Shown here: positions 51,029 to 59,753 of the stretch, piece after piece
Numbering within the stretch: position 1 is the first letter of the stretch
How the letters are laid out: each line of letters opens with the position of its first letter
Source: CBDBUR01 sp965212075
GTDB taxonomy: Bacteria; Pseudomonadota; Alphaproteobacteria; JAPOUT01; G958296285
DNA: 64,000 bases
Assembly: GCA_965212075.1 (NCBI GenBank)
Contig: OZ243043.1
Location: 310,001 to 374,000, forward strand
Direction: 5' to 3'
Notes under the pieces: generated by a model
What the model saw: only the letters and a program-made list of their open reading frames with translations
Database searches by the model: none
Told to the model about the DNA's origin: nothing
Translations under genes and position numbers: made by a program

Positions 51029-52651
51029 ATGCCGCTTTTTGCTTCAGCCATCAGCACGACGTCGGAAGAGTTTCAGGCGAACCGCAAACAGATGAACGCT
51101 TTGACCGACCAGCTCGCCGAGCTGAACCGCCGCGCGATTATATTGTCGGAAAAGCGCAAGCCGCGCTTCGTTGAACGCAACCAGCTCACGCCGCGCGAGC
51201 GGCTCTCGCGCCTGCTTGATCCGGGGATGCCCTTTCTTGAAATCGGCAATATGGCCGGATATTTGCTCGACACCGACGATCCCGAAAAATCCGTGCCGGG
51301 CGGGTCGATCATTTCGGGCATTGGCTTTGTCTCGGGCGTGCGCTCGATGATCGTCGTCGATGATAGCGGCATCAATGCCGGTGCGATGACCCAAGGCGGC
51401 GGCTACAGAACCCGCCGCTCGCAGGCAATCGCGCTTGCTAAAAAGCTGCCCTTCATCCATCTCGTTGAAAGCGCGGGCGCTAATTTGATGAAATATACTA
51501 TTGAAGGCTTTGTGCTCGGCGGCACTTTGTTCGCCAACCTCGCGCGGCTGAGCGCTGCCGGTCTGCCGGTCATCACGGTTTTGCACGGGCCCTCCACCGC
51601 AGGCGGCGCCTATATGCCCGGCCTCAGCGATTATGTGATCGCCATTAAAGGGCGCGGGCGCGCCTTTCTGGCAGGTCCGGCTCTGCTTAAGGCTGCCACC
51701 GGCGAAGTCGCCACCGAAGAAGAGCTGGGCGGCGCTGAAATGCATTCGTCTGTTTCGGGCTTGGCCGAATATGTCGCCGAAGATGACGCCCATGGCCTGC
51801 TGATCACCCGCGAAGTGATGGCGCACCTTCACTGGAATGACCGCTGCCCGCAGGAGGAGGTTAAAAACTTCGCCCCTCCCGCCTATGATCCCGACGAGAT
51901 CGCCGGAATCGTCCCGCTGGATTACCGCAAGCCTTATGATATGCGCGAAGTCGCAGCGCGCATCGTTGACGGCTCCGAGTTTCTCGACTTCAAGCCCAGC
52001 TACGGCATCTCCACCGTCTGCCTGCAGGCCGAAGTCTATGGCCATGCCGTCGGACTCATCGGCAATAACGGCCCGATCGATCCCGACGGCGCTACCAAAG
52101 CCACCCAATTCATGCAGCTCTGCGATCAGGCCGATGTGCCGCTCGTCTTCCTGCAAAACACCACCGGCTATCTGGTCGGCAAGCAATATGAGCGCGCCGG
52201 TATGATCAAACATGGCTCAAAGATGATCCAAGCGGTGACCAATGTCTCGGTGCCGCGCCTGACCTTCATGACCGGTGCGAGCTTCGGCGCGGGCAATTAC
52301 GGCATGTGCGGGCAGGGCTATGATCCCGATTTCGTCTTTGCCTGGCCCAATGCGACCATCGGAGTCATGGGCGGCGCGCAGGCTGCAAAAACCATGACCC
52401 AAGTGATCAATGCCAGCGCCCAAAGGCGCGGCGTGGAGGTCGATCAGGAGCAGCTCAAAGAGCAGGAGGCGGTGCTCACCCATCATTTTGACAAGCAGTC
52501 CAGCGCTTTTTATGCGTCCGGCCATATGCTCGATGACGGCGTGATCTTTCCCAAAGACACCCGCAAGGCGCTCGGCTTCATGCTGCAGACCTGCCGCGAG
52601 GCGCAAACCCGTCAAGTGACGCCCAATAGTTTCGGCGTCGGGCGTATGTAA
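51029..52651 (+). CDS. Acyl-CoA carboxylase, beta (carboxyltransferase) subunit
   Basis: 540 residues. Two carboxyltransferase halves: RERLSRLLDPGMPFLEIGNM, AGANLMKY, GPSTAGGAYMPGLSDYVI in the first; DQADVPLVFLQNTTGYLVGK and TGASFGAGNYGMCGQGYDPD in the second. It pairs with the biotin-carrying subunit at 53545. Substrate class (geranyl-CoA, 3-methylcrotonyl-CoA or similar) cannot be decided; AtuA next door favours AtuC-like. Confidence 0.9.
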   Translation: MPLFASAISTTSEEFQANRKQMNALTDQLAELNRRAIILSEKRKPRFVERNQLTPRERLSRLLDPGMPFLEIGNMAGYLLDTDDPEKSVPGGSIISGIGFVSGVRSMIVVDDSGINAGAMTQGGGYRTRRSQAIALAKKLPFIHLVESAGANLMKYTIEGFVLGGTLFANLARLSAAGLPVITVLHGPSTAGGAYMPGLSDYVIAIKGRGRAFLAGPALLKAATGEVATEEELGGAEMHSSVSGLAEYVAEDDAHGLLITREVMAHLHWNDRCPQEEVKNFAPPAYDPDEIAGIVPLDYRKPYDMREVAARIVDGSEFLDFKPSYGISTVCLQAEVYGHAVGLIGNNGPIDPDGATKATQFMQLCDQADVPLVFLQNTTGYLVGKQYERAGMIKHGSKMIQAVTNVSVPRLTFMTGASFGAGNYGMCGQGYDPDFVFAWPNATIGVMGGAQAAKTMTQVINASAQRRGVEVDQEQLKEQEAVLTHHFDKQSSAFYASGHMLDDGVIFPKDTRKALGFMLQTCREAQTRQVTPNSFGVGRM

Positions 52652-52684
52652 AAAAAATAAATGTAAGAATAAAAGGAGAGGCAG

Positions 52685-53548
52685 ATGACTCAAAGTAAAA
52701 ATCTATCCAAAGCCGCAGCGCTGATCGCTGAAGTGGATGAGCGCGATCCGAGCATTCTCAGACTCTGGTTCAACCGGCCCGACGCGAAAAATTCACTCAA
52801 TGAAGAGCTGACCGGCGCGCTCCATGATATTCTCGACCGCGTGCGCGACGACCGCAATATCCGCACGATCATCCTGCGCGGCAAAGGCGGCATCTTTTGC
52901 GCGGGCGCTGACATTAAAGGCTTCCGCTCCAACCTGCAGGGCAGCAAGCAGGGGCAAAAACAAAGTGCCAGCCACAAAGAAGTCGCCAAAGAAGTCGCCG
53001 CAGGCAACCGCTCATTTGGCGATCTGATGATTAAGCTCAATGAACAGCCGCAGACCGTCATCATGCTCGTGGAAGGCGCGGCCATTGGCGGCGGGCTCGG
53101 ACTCACCTGCATCGGCGACATCACCATCGTCGCCAAACAGACGCGCTTCCGCCTCAGCGAAACCAGTCTGGGCATCCCGCCTGCGCAAATCGCGCCGTTT
53201 GTCGCCGAGCGGATCGGCCTGACGCAGGCGCGCCGCTTAATGCTCACCGGCGCCAAATTCACCGGCGCAGACGCCGTGAAGTTCGGCATCGGCCACATCC
53301 TCGCCGAAGATGAAGGCGACCTCGAACAAATCTGCCAGCAAGTGCTCGCACAGATCGCGCTCTGCGCGCCCAGCGCCAATGCGATCACCAAAGCCATTCT
53401 GTTTAAGGCCGCGCGCTCTGCGCGTCCCGAAGCGCTCGACTTCGCCGCCGATGGCTTCGCGCAGTGCATGCTCGGGCCGGAAGGCCGCGAGGGCGTCGCC
53501 GCTTTTCTCGAAAAACGCAAACCCTATTGGGCAACCGGCAATAAATGA
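52685..53548 (+). CDS. Enoyl-CoA hydratase/isomerase, AtuE/LiuC-like
   Basis: 287 residues, crotonase fold: ILRGKGGIFCAGADIKGFRS, EGAAIGGGLGLTCIGDITIV, RFRLSETSLGIPPAQIAPFV. In Atu or Liu pathways it hydrates the 3-carboxylated enoyl-CoA made by the adjacent carboxylase. It overlaps the biotin carboxylase gene by 4 bp. GGAGAGGC precedes the ATG. Confidence 0.87.
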   Translation: MTQSKNLSKAAALIAEVDERDPSILRLWFNRPDAKNSLNEELTGALHDILDRVRDDRNIRTIILRGKGGIFCAGADIKGFRSNLQGSKQGQKQSASHKEVAKEVAAGNRSFGDLMIKLNEQPQTVIMLVEGAAIGGGLGLTCIGDITIVAKQTRFRLSETSLGIPPAQIAPFVAERIGLTQARRLMLTGAKFTGADAVKFGIGHILAEDEGDLEQICQQVLAQIALCAPSANAITKAILFKAARSARPEALDFAADGFAQCMLGPEGREGVAAFLEKRKPYWATGNK

Positions 53549-55584
53549 AAAACTTCAGCAAGATATTGATCGCCAATCGCGGCGAGATCGCCGTGCGGAT
53601 CATCCGCTCGGCGAAGGCTTTGGGCTATCCGACCGTCGCGGTCTATTCGCTCGCCGATGAGGCCGCCCCCCATGTGGCGCTCGCCGATGAGGCCGTGCTG
53701 ATCGGGCCGCCGCCGGTCGCGCAATCCTACCTGAACCAAGACAATATCCTCAAAGCCGCCAAAGAAACAGACGCCGACGCCATCCATCCGGGCTATGGCT
53801 TCCTGTCCGAAAATGCCGCCTTCGCGCAAGCCTGCGCGCAGGCCGACATCATGTTCATCGGCCCTTCGCCCGAAGCCATCGAGCTGATGGGCAATAAAGC
53901 GCAGGCCAAGCGCCGCATGATTGACGCAGGTGTCCCGTGCATTCCGGGTTATGAAGGGAAAGAACAATCTAAAGAACAATCCGATGAAGCTTTTGCCGCC
54001 GCTGCGGCGCGGATCGGCTTTCCGATTATGATCAAAGCGGCAGCGGGTGGCGGCGGTCGCGGCATGAGGCTGGTTGAAGATGAAGCCGCCCTCGCCGCAC
54101 AGCTCGCTACCGCCCGCTCGGAAGCCAAAAACGCTTTCGGCTCCGATGAGCTGATCTTGGAAAAAGCCTTGCAGCGCGCGCGCCATGTGGAGTTTCAAGT
54201 GTTCGGCGACCGGCATGGGCAGATCATCCATCTCGGCGAGCGCGATTGTTCGGTCCAGCGCCGCCACCAGAAAGTCATTGAAGAGGCGCCCTGTCCGGTG
54301 ATGACTCCTGAACGGCGCGAATTGATGGGCGCAGCCGCGGTGCAAGCGGCCAAGTCCATCAATTATGTCGGCGCGGGGACGATTGAATTTATGCTCGACC
54401 AAGAGGGCAATTTCTACTTTCTTGAAATGAATACGCGGCTGCAAGTGGAGCATCCGGTGACCGAGATGACCGGCGGGATGGACCTCGTCGCTTGGCAATT
54501 GCAGATCGCGCGCGGCGAGAAGCTGCCGATCACGCAGGAGCAATTCGCCTTTCAAGGCCATGCGATAGAGGTGCGGCTTTATGCCGAAGATCCGGCGAAG
54601 AATTTTCTGCCTGCGAGCGGGCGCGTCGATCACTGGCAGCCTGCCGAAGGTGAAGATCTGCGGGTTGATGATGGGCTCGCTTCCGGTCAGGAGATTTCGC
54701 CTTTCTATGATCCGATGATCGCCAAAATCATCGCGCGCGGCGATGATCGCGAAAGTGCGCGGCAGAAGCTCATCGCCGCTTTGCAGAATACGATGATCGC
54801 CGGACCGCCGACCAATCGCGATTTTTTAATCCATTGCCTCAGTGATGAAACCTTCGCTGCCGGGCAGGCGACGACCGATTTCCTCAATGATTTTCTTTGG
54901 GACTTCCCCGCAGGCCAGCCCGCGCAGGCGGCGTCCATTGCGCCCGCGCTGGCGGCTCTGGTGGAATATCGCCATGAGCGCCGCCGCGCCGCCGCTCAAG
55001 CCGTCTTTTTTTCCGAACATCTTTTGGATTGGGCGAGCGCAGGCAGCCTCGCATCGCGCTATCGTTATGAAAGTGCCCCTAAAAATGATGGAGACCAGCC
55101 TGTGGATGTGCCGGTGGATGTACTCGTCACCGCCTGCACTGACAATGCCTATATCATCACGCAGGACGACATAGACCACCGGCTGCAAATCGTTGATGAG
55201 CAGCCGGGCCGCTTGCGCCTCGTGGTGGATGAGGTGCAGAAAACCATCCGCAGCCATATCGCCGCTTCGGGCGCCGTCCATCTGATCGTTGATGGCTGGA
55301 GCTTCCGCTTCACCGATCTGCTTGGCCGCGCGGTGGCCGCCAAGCAAGGAGAGCTTTCCGGCAGCATCACCGCGCCGATGCATGGCCGCCTCCACCGCCT
55401 TTTTGTTCGCGAGGGCGAAGACGTTGTCAAAGGCCAGCCGCTCGCCATCCTTGAGGCGATGAAGATGGAGCATGAGATCAACGCGCCGATTGACGGCGCG
55501 GTCAAAAGCATTCATGTTGCTGAAGACGAGCAGATCGCCGCCGGTGCGATGATGATTGAAGTCGCGCCGACCTCATCAGAATAA
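53545..55584 (+). CDS. Acyl-CoA carboxylase, alpha subunit (biotin carboxylase and biotin carrier)
   Basis: 679 residues. Biotin carboxylase (ILIANRGEIAVRIIRSAKAL, GYGFLSENAAFAQACAQ, KAAAGGGGRGMRLV, EMNTRLQVEHPVTEM), a central linker and a C-terminal carrier with the biotinyl Lys in EAMKMEHEI (~640). Two 12-bp duplications are in frame: KEQSKEQS (53959-53982) and PVDVPVDV (55099-55122). It forms a carboxylase with the beta subunit at 51029. Confidence 0.93.
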   Translation: MKNFSKILIANRGEIAVRIIRSAKALGYPTVAVYSLADEAAPHVALADEAVLIGPPPVAQSYLNQDNILKAAKETDADAIHPGYGFLSENAAFAQACAQADIMFIGPSPEAIELMGNKAQAKRRMIDAGVPCIPGYEGKEQSKEQSDEAFAAAAARIGFPIMIKAAAGGGGRGMRLVEDEAALAAQLATARSEAKNAFGSDELILEKALQRARHVEFQVFGDRHGQIIHLGERDCSVQRRHQKVIEEAPCPVMTPERRELMGAAAVQAAKSINYVGAGTIEFMLDQEGNFYFLEMNTRLQVEHPVTEMTGGMDLVAWQLQIARGEKLPITQEQFAFQGHAIEVRLYAEDPAKNFLPASGRVDHWQPAEGEDLRVDDGLASGQEISPFYDPMIAKIIARGDDRESARQKLIAALQNTMIAGPPTNRDFLIHCLSDETFAAGQATTDFLNDFLWDFPAGQPAQAASIAPALAALVEYRHERRRAAAQAVFFSEHLLDWASAGSLASRYRYESAPKNDGDQPVDVPVDVLVTACTDNAYIITQDDIDHRLQIVDEQPGRLRLVVDEVQKTIRSHIAASGAVHLIVDGWSFRFTDLLGRAVAAKQGELSGSITAPMHGRLHRLFVREGEDVVKGQPLAILEAMKMEHEINAPIDGAVKSIHVAEDEQIAAGAMMIEVAPTSSE

Positions 55585-55611
55585 ACCCATCATTGCCCAA
55601 AAGAGGAGCTT

Positions 55612-56805
55612 ATGTCGCAGTCTTTATTATCCAACAGCCAAAGCCCGATTGATTTCGATCACCGCTATTTCAGTCCGCTTTATACCGAAGACCATCAGGC
55701 GTGGCGCGCGACTTTGCGCAAATTCGTTGAAACCGAAATGATGCCCTATGTTGATCAATGGGACGAAGAGGGGACATTCCCGCGCGCGCTTTATAAAAAG
55801 GCCGCCAATGTCGGGCTGATCGGCATGGGCTATCCCGAAGAATATGGCGGCACGCCAGTCAATGATCCGGTGTTCATGATCATCAATGCCGAAGAGATGG
55901 CGCGGCTCGGCGCGGGCGGCGTCAATGCGAGCCTGCTCATCCATGGCATCGGCCTGCCGCCCATCATCGCCATCGGCTCCGACGAGATAAAGCAGCGCAT
56001 CGCGCCGCAAGTGCTCGCCGGAGATAAAATTCAAGCGCTCGCCATCACCGAGCCCTCCGGCGGCTCCGATGTCGCCAACCTCAAAACCACCGCCAAGTCC
56101 GACGGCGACGACTATATCGTCAATGGCTCAAAAATGTTCATCACCAGCGGGATGCGCGCCGATTTTTATACCGTCGCGGTGCGCACCGGCGGGGAAGGGC
56201 GGCGCGGCATCTCGCTGCTGCTCATCGAGCGCGAACGCGAAGGCTTCACCCGCACCTCGCTCAAGAAACAAGGCTGGTGGTCATCCGACACCGCCGCGCT
56301 CTATTTTGATGATGTCCGCGTCCCCAAAAAAAACCTGATCGGCGAGGAAAACAATGGCTTCATCGGCATCATGCTCAATTTCAACAATGAGCGCATCTCT
56401 ATGGCGGCGGGCATGGTCAGCTATGCGCGCGTCTGCTTTGAAGACGCGCTGAGCTGGGCGAGAGGGCGCGAAACTTTCGGCAAGCGGCTCGCCGACCATC
56501 AAGTGATCCGCCACAAATTCGCCGAGATGGCGCGCAAGATCAACGCGACGCAGGCTTGGCTCGAGCAATGCGCGGTGCGCGTCCATGCGGGCGAGACGCC
56601 GGTCGCCGATCTCTCCTTGCTCAAAGTCCAAGCCTCGCTTACAATGGAGTTCTGCGCGCGCGAAGCCATGCAGGTCATGGGCGGCATGGGCTATATGCGC
56701 GGCGGTCGCGTCGAGCGCATCTACCGCGAAGTGCGCGTCAATGCCATCGGCGGCGGCTCCGAAGAGATCATGCGCGACCTCGCCGCCCGCCAGCTCGGAA
56801 TCTAG
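55612..56805 (+). CDS. Acyl-CoA dehydrogenase (AtuD/IVD-like)
   Basis: 397 residues. QALAITEPSGGSDVANLKT, GSKMFITSGMRADFYTVAVR, Glu in FNNERISMAAG at the IVD-type catalytic position, and YREVRVNAIGGGSEEIM. It likely makes the enoyl-CoA substrate of the carboxylase, feeding ETF. The stop TAG and following GGAGGG are duplicated in a 10-bp tandem before the next gene. Confidence 0.9.
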   Translation: MSQSLLSNSQSPIDFDHRYFSPLYTEDHQAWRATLRKFVETEMMPYVDQWDEEGTFPRALYKKAANVGLIGMGYPEEYGGTPVNDPVFMIINAEEMARLGAGGVNASLLIHGIGLPPIIAIGSDEIKQRIAPQVLAGDKIQALAITEPSGGSDVANLKTTAKSDGDDYIVNGSKMFITSGMRADFYTVAVRTGGEGRRGISLLLIEREREGFTRTSLKKQGWWSSDTAALYFDDVRVPKKNLIGEENNGFIGIMLNFNNERISMAAGMVSYARVCFEDALSWARGRETFGKRLADHQVIRHKFAEMARKINATQAWLEQCAVRVHAGETPVADLSLLKVQASLTMEFCAREAMQVMGGMGYMRGGRVERIYREVRVNAIGGGSEEIMRDLAARQLGI

Positions 56806-56822
56806 GAGGGAGTAGGAGGGAT
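56803..56822 (+). repeat. 10-bp duplication of stop plus Shine-Dalgarno sequence
   Basis: TAGGAGGGAG (56803-56812) and TAGGAGGGAT (56813-56822). The first TAG is the stop of the upstream gene; both units carry AGGAGGG ahead of ATG 56824. Confidence 0.95.
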
Positions 56823-56823
56823 C

Positions 56824-58026
56824 ATGTCCGTTTCGCAAAAAGAACGCAGCGCGTTCAAACAGCAATGCGCCGCTTGGTTCAAAGAGAACAAACCCGACGA
56901 CCCGGGCTTCCTGCTGCCGCAGACTTTCATGGAAGTCGGCTCCGACCGGCAGTTTGAGTTTCTGCGCGACTGGCAGCAGAAAGTCTATGAGGCCGGCTAT
57001 CTGGGCATGGCGTGGCCAAAAGAATATGGCGGCGGCGGGCAGGAGCAGATCCTCCAAGACATCGCAACCGGCGAGATGATCCGCCAGAATGTTCCCTTCA
57101 TGGTCAATACGATCGGCCTCAATTGGGCCGGGCCTCTGATCTTGAATATGGGCAGCGACGCGCAAAAAAAAACCTACATCAAAAATATCCTGAGCTGCGA
57201 AGATGTCTGGTGTCAGGGCTTTTCCGAGCCCGATCACGGCTCCGATCTGGGCAGCGCGCAGACCAAAGCCGAGCGCGATGGCGATCACTTCGTGCTGAAC
57301 GGCTCAAAAATCTGGACGACCCTCGGCCAGCAGGCCAAATATATGATCCTGCTCGCACGCACCAATCCGCGCGCCAATAATAAATATGAAGGGCTGAGCT
57401 TCTTCCTCGCGCCGATGCGGGTCGCGGGCATTGAAGTCGTGCCGATCCAAAAACTCACTGGCGAATTTGGGTTTAACCAAATCTTTTTCACCGATGCGCG
57501 GATTGACCAATCCTGCCTGATGGGCGAAGAGGGCGACGGATGGCAAGTCGCCATGAAAACTCTGACCTTTGAGCGCGGCGCAAGCGGCGGCCAAGCCGGC
57601 GGCCACTCCATGATGAGCAAAAGCGTTAAAGAAGTCGTTGAACTCGCCCGCCACGCCAAGCGCAATGGCCGCCCGGCGATTGAAGATCCGCTCGTGCGCG
57701 ACCAGCTCGTCCAATTCCTGATTGAAGAGCGCGCGCAGGCGCTCAACTCGGCGCGCTCAAAGCATAAAGCGCTGATGGCCGATTGGCCCTTTTCCATCGC
57801 CATGTCGGGCAAGCTGGTCTCGTCGGAGTTCCAGCGCCGCTTGAACCAGTTCGCGCTCTCGCTGCAGGGCGCGCGCGCCTCTTATTATGTCGGCGACCCG
57901 CTCGCCCATGATCGCGGCCTGTGGCAGCGCTCTTATCTCAACGCCTTCTCGGCGACGATCGGCGGCGGCACCAGCCAGATACAATATAATATCGTCGGCG
58001 AGCGCGTGCTAGGGCTGCCCAAATGA
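56824..58026 (+). CDS. Acyl-CoA dehydrogenase, probable catalytic subunit of a pair
   Basis: 400 residues: CQGFSEPDHGSDLGSAQTKA, GSKIWTTLGQQAKYMILLAR, Glu in LTFERGASGG, and GGGTSQIQYNIVGERVLGLP. It overlaps the next ACAD gene by 4 bp (ATGA), the layout of FadE heteromers. The pair is like that at 19212-21628. Confidence 0.9.
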   Translation: MSVSQKERSAFKQQCAAWFKENKPDDPGFLLPQTFMEVGSDRQFEFLRDWQQKVYEAGYLGMAWPKEYGGGGQEQILQDIATGEMIRQNVPFMVNTIGLNWAGPLILNMGSDAQKKTYIKNILSCEDVWCQGFSEPDHGSDLGSAQTKAERDGDHFVLNGSKIWTTLGQQAKYMILLARTNPRANNKYEGLSFFLAPMRVAGIEVVPIQKLTGEFGFNQIFFTDARIDQSCLMGEEGDGWQVAMKTLTFERGASGGQAGGHSMMSKSVKEVVELARHAKRNGRPAIEDPLVRDQLVQFLIEERAQALNSARSKHKALMADWPFSIAMSGKLVSSEFQRRLNQFALSLQGARASYYVGDPLAHDRGLWQRSYLNAFSATIGGGTSQIQYNIVGERVLGLPK

Positions 58027-59159
58027 GCGGCAAAAAAATGCAAGAACGTCCGCAAATCTCCTTTACCGAAGAGCAGGATATGCTGCTTGATGTCGCGGCG
58101 AAGTTTTCCCGCGATAAGTCGCCGATGGATGTCGTGCGCAAAACGATCGCCGCAGATGAAAACTTCAGCGACGCCCTCTGGCAGGAGATCAGCGAAATGG
58201 GCTGGCCCGGACTCGCGATTGATGAAAAGTGCGGCGGCAGCGGCTTGAGCCTCGCTGAGGCCGTCGCGGTCATTGAGCCGATGGGGCGCGCTCTGCTGAC
58301 CGCGCCGCTCGCATCAACTTGGATCGCCGCCGAAGCTATCAAACAGGCCGGCAGCCAGCTACAGCAGGAAACATTCCTCAAGCGCATCGCCGCCGGTGAA
58401 CAGGTCGCGCTCGCTCTCTATGAAAGCGAAGGCGACTGGACGCTTGACCATATAGACTGCACCGCCAGCGCCGAAGGGGAGGCGCTTATTTTATCGGGCA
58501 GCAAAAACTTCGTCACCGATGCGCAAACCGCCGCGATGATGCTCGTCTCGGTGAGGGTGGACGGCCAGCCTCGCCTGCTCATTTTGGATAAGGAGCAGAT
58601 CGCCCAAGCCCGCTGCGAGCGCGAAACAATCATTGACCAGACGCGCCGCTCATTTCGGGTCAATTTAGATGGCGTTAAAGCGTCAGCGGATAATCTCTTG
58701 GCCGCTGACAAAACAAAAGCAACTTTTCACCAGATTGACCTGACCGCCAACCTGCTGCTCGCCGCCGAAATGTGCGGCGGGATTGCCGCCACCCTCGATA
58801 CGATCATTGACTATCTGAAAACCCGCAAGCAGTTTGACCATTATATTGGCTCTTACCAATCGCTCAAACATCCGACGGTGGACATATTGCTGGGCTTGGA
58901 TGCGGCGCGCTCCCACCTTTATTACGCCGCGAGCCTGCCGCTCGATCACCCCGAGCGCGAGGCCGCCATCCGGATGGCCAAAGCCCAAGCCTGCGATGCG
59001 TTCGCCTTCGCCGCCGATCGCGCGATCCAGTTCCATGGCGGCTTCGGCTTCACCTATGATTGCGACGCCCAGCTCTTTCGCCGCCGCGCTCTATGGTGCG
59101 AATACCAGCATGGCGATGCCGCTCATCATCGCCGCAAGCTGGCCGATCTGCTTTTTTAA
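58023..59159 (+). CDS. Acyl-CoA dehydrogenase-family protein, probable non-catalytic partner
   Basis: 378 residues. ACAD fold kept (EEQDMLLDVAAKFSRDKSP, YLKTRKQFDHYIGSYQSLKH, FHGGFGFTYDCDAQLFRRR) but with no Glu at the helix-G position (AAEMCGGIAATLD) and no clear FAD motif in the middle domain. Its partner is the overlapping 56824 gene. Confidence 0.85.
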   Translation: MSGKKMQERPQISFTEEQDMLLDVAAKFSRDKSPMDVVRKTIAADENFSDALWQEISEMGWPGLAIDEKCGGSGLSLAEAVAVIEPMGRALLTAPLASTWIAAEAIKQAGSQLQQETFLKRIAAGEQVALALYESEGDWTLDHIDCTASAEGEALILSGSKNFVTDAQTAAMMLVSVRVDGQPRLLILDKEQIAQARCERETIIDQTRRSFRVNLDGVKASADNLLAADKTKATFHQIDLTANLLLAAEMCGGIAATLDTIIDYLKTRKQFDHYIGSYQSLKHPTVDILLGLDAARSHLYYAASLPLDHPEREAAIRMAKAQACDAFAFAADRAIQFHGGFGFTYDCDAQLFRRRALWCEYQHGDAAHHRRKLADLLF

Positions 59160-59181
59160 GAAATGATATACGGCAATGACA

Positions 59182-59216
59182 GCGCGGCCTCCGAGAGGCG
59201 TGCGCCGTTTATTATT
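59182..59216. terminator. Hairpin between convergent genes
   Basis: GCGC-GGCCTC-cga-GAGGC-gt-GCGC followed by CGTTTATTATT. It shares its core with the element at 11781-11821. It lies between the stops of the 58023 gene and the minus-strand 59212 gene and may end transcription. Confidence 0.5.
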
Positions 59217-59484
59217 CCGATGGACTGGCAGGGGGAGCGCGGTGGGTTTTGCCTTCAATGCGGCCAGCCATGCGCTCGTGAATTCCGGCAGCCAGCTTAG
59301 CCGCGTCAGCGAGGTCTTCGCGGATGCGGCGAAAGCGCTCCATCTCGCTCTTTGACGGCATATAGGTCGGGTCATCGCTATAATTGCTGATGACATCGCG
59401 CGCATGGCGCACGAAAACATAGGCGTCTACCAGACGTCGATTTTCCAAAAGGGTGTTTTTCTTTGACATAATTTTATTTGACAT
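59212..59484 (-). CDS. Small protein of unknown function under a structured leader
   Basis: 90 residues from ATG 59484, with GGGGAG 7 nt upstream; an internal ATG at 59469 is possible. Sequence: helical, charged, RRLVDAYVFVRHARDVISNY and MERFRRIREDLADAAKLAAG. No cysteines, no membrane segment. I do not recognise it. Its ribosome-binding site is locked in a perfect hairpin (59492-59511), and the region upstream has two hairpin-T8 elements and a leader ORF. Confidence 0.6.
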   Translation of the reverse strand: MSNKIMSKKNTLLENRRLVDAYVFVRHARDVISNYSDDPTYMPSKSEMERFRRIREDLADAAKLAAGIHERMAGRIEGKTHRAPPASPSE

Positions 59485-59491
59485 GGTGGTT

Positions 59492-59511
59492 CTCCCCGAA
59501 TAGCCGGGGAG
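59492..59511 (-). promoter_or_regulatory. Hairpin covering the Shine-Dalgarno sequence of the 90-aa gene
   Basis: On the minus strand CTCCCCG-GCTATT-CGGGGAG, a perfect 7-bp GC-rich stem; the right arm holds GGGGAG, the only ribosome-binding site of the gene at 59484. Translation would need the hairpin opened. Confidence 0.65.
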
Positions 59512-59753
59512 TCAAAAAAAACCGTCGAAAAGTCGGTACGAAAGCCTTTAGGCCGTGAAGCCTTGGACATACGCAGTCGCCTCCCCAGCCTTAAAACTAG
59601 AGAGACACTTTGCGGCAGTGTCATGCCGCTTTTCGATGGGGTCTTTTGATTCCCCAGAGCCGAACGACAATCGCCCGACTTCCGAAATCAGACTAACATA
59701 ATTTCTATGGATAGGGAGCCAAAAAAAACCGCTAAAAGGTCGGTGCGGATGCC
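59508..59753 (-). repeat. Pair of direct repeats with hairpin and T8 tract
   Basis: Copies at 59508-59546 and 59715-59753, 31 of 39 identical. Read on the minus strand each is ACCG-(9 nt)-CGGTTTTTTTT, a weak terminator-like hairpin with T run. The nearer copy lies just before the SD hairpin of the 90-aa gene. Confidence 0.7.

Noticed and set aside
51044..52213. A 389-codon open frame opposite the carboxyltransferase
   Set aside because: Shadow of a conserved carboxylase beta gene; no start signal or domain.
53650..53700. Tandem duplication LADEAAPHVALADEAV in the biotin carboxylase
   Set aside because: This is the normal family sequence (ADEA...HV..ADEA) of biotin carboxylases and not a recent duplication.
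59427..59624. A 65-codon minus-strand frame over the twin-repeat region
   Set aside because: It overlaps both the leader ORF and the 90-aa gene in another frame and lacks a ribosome-binding site; its apparent similarity to the leader ORF comes from the underlying direct repeat.
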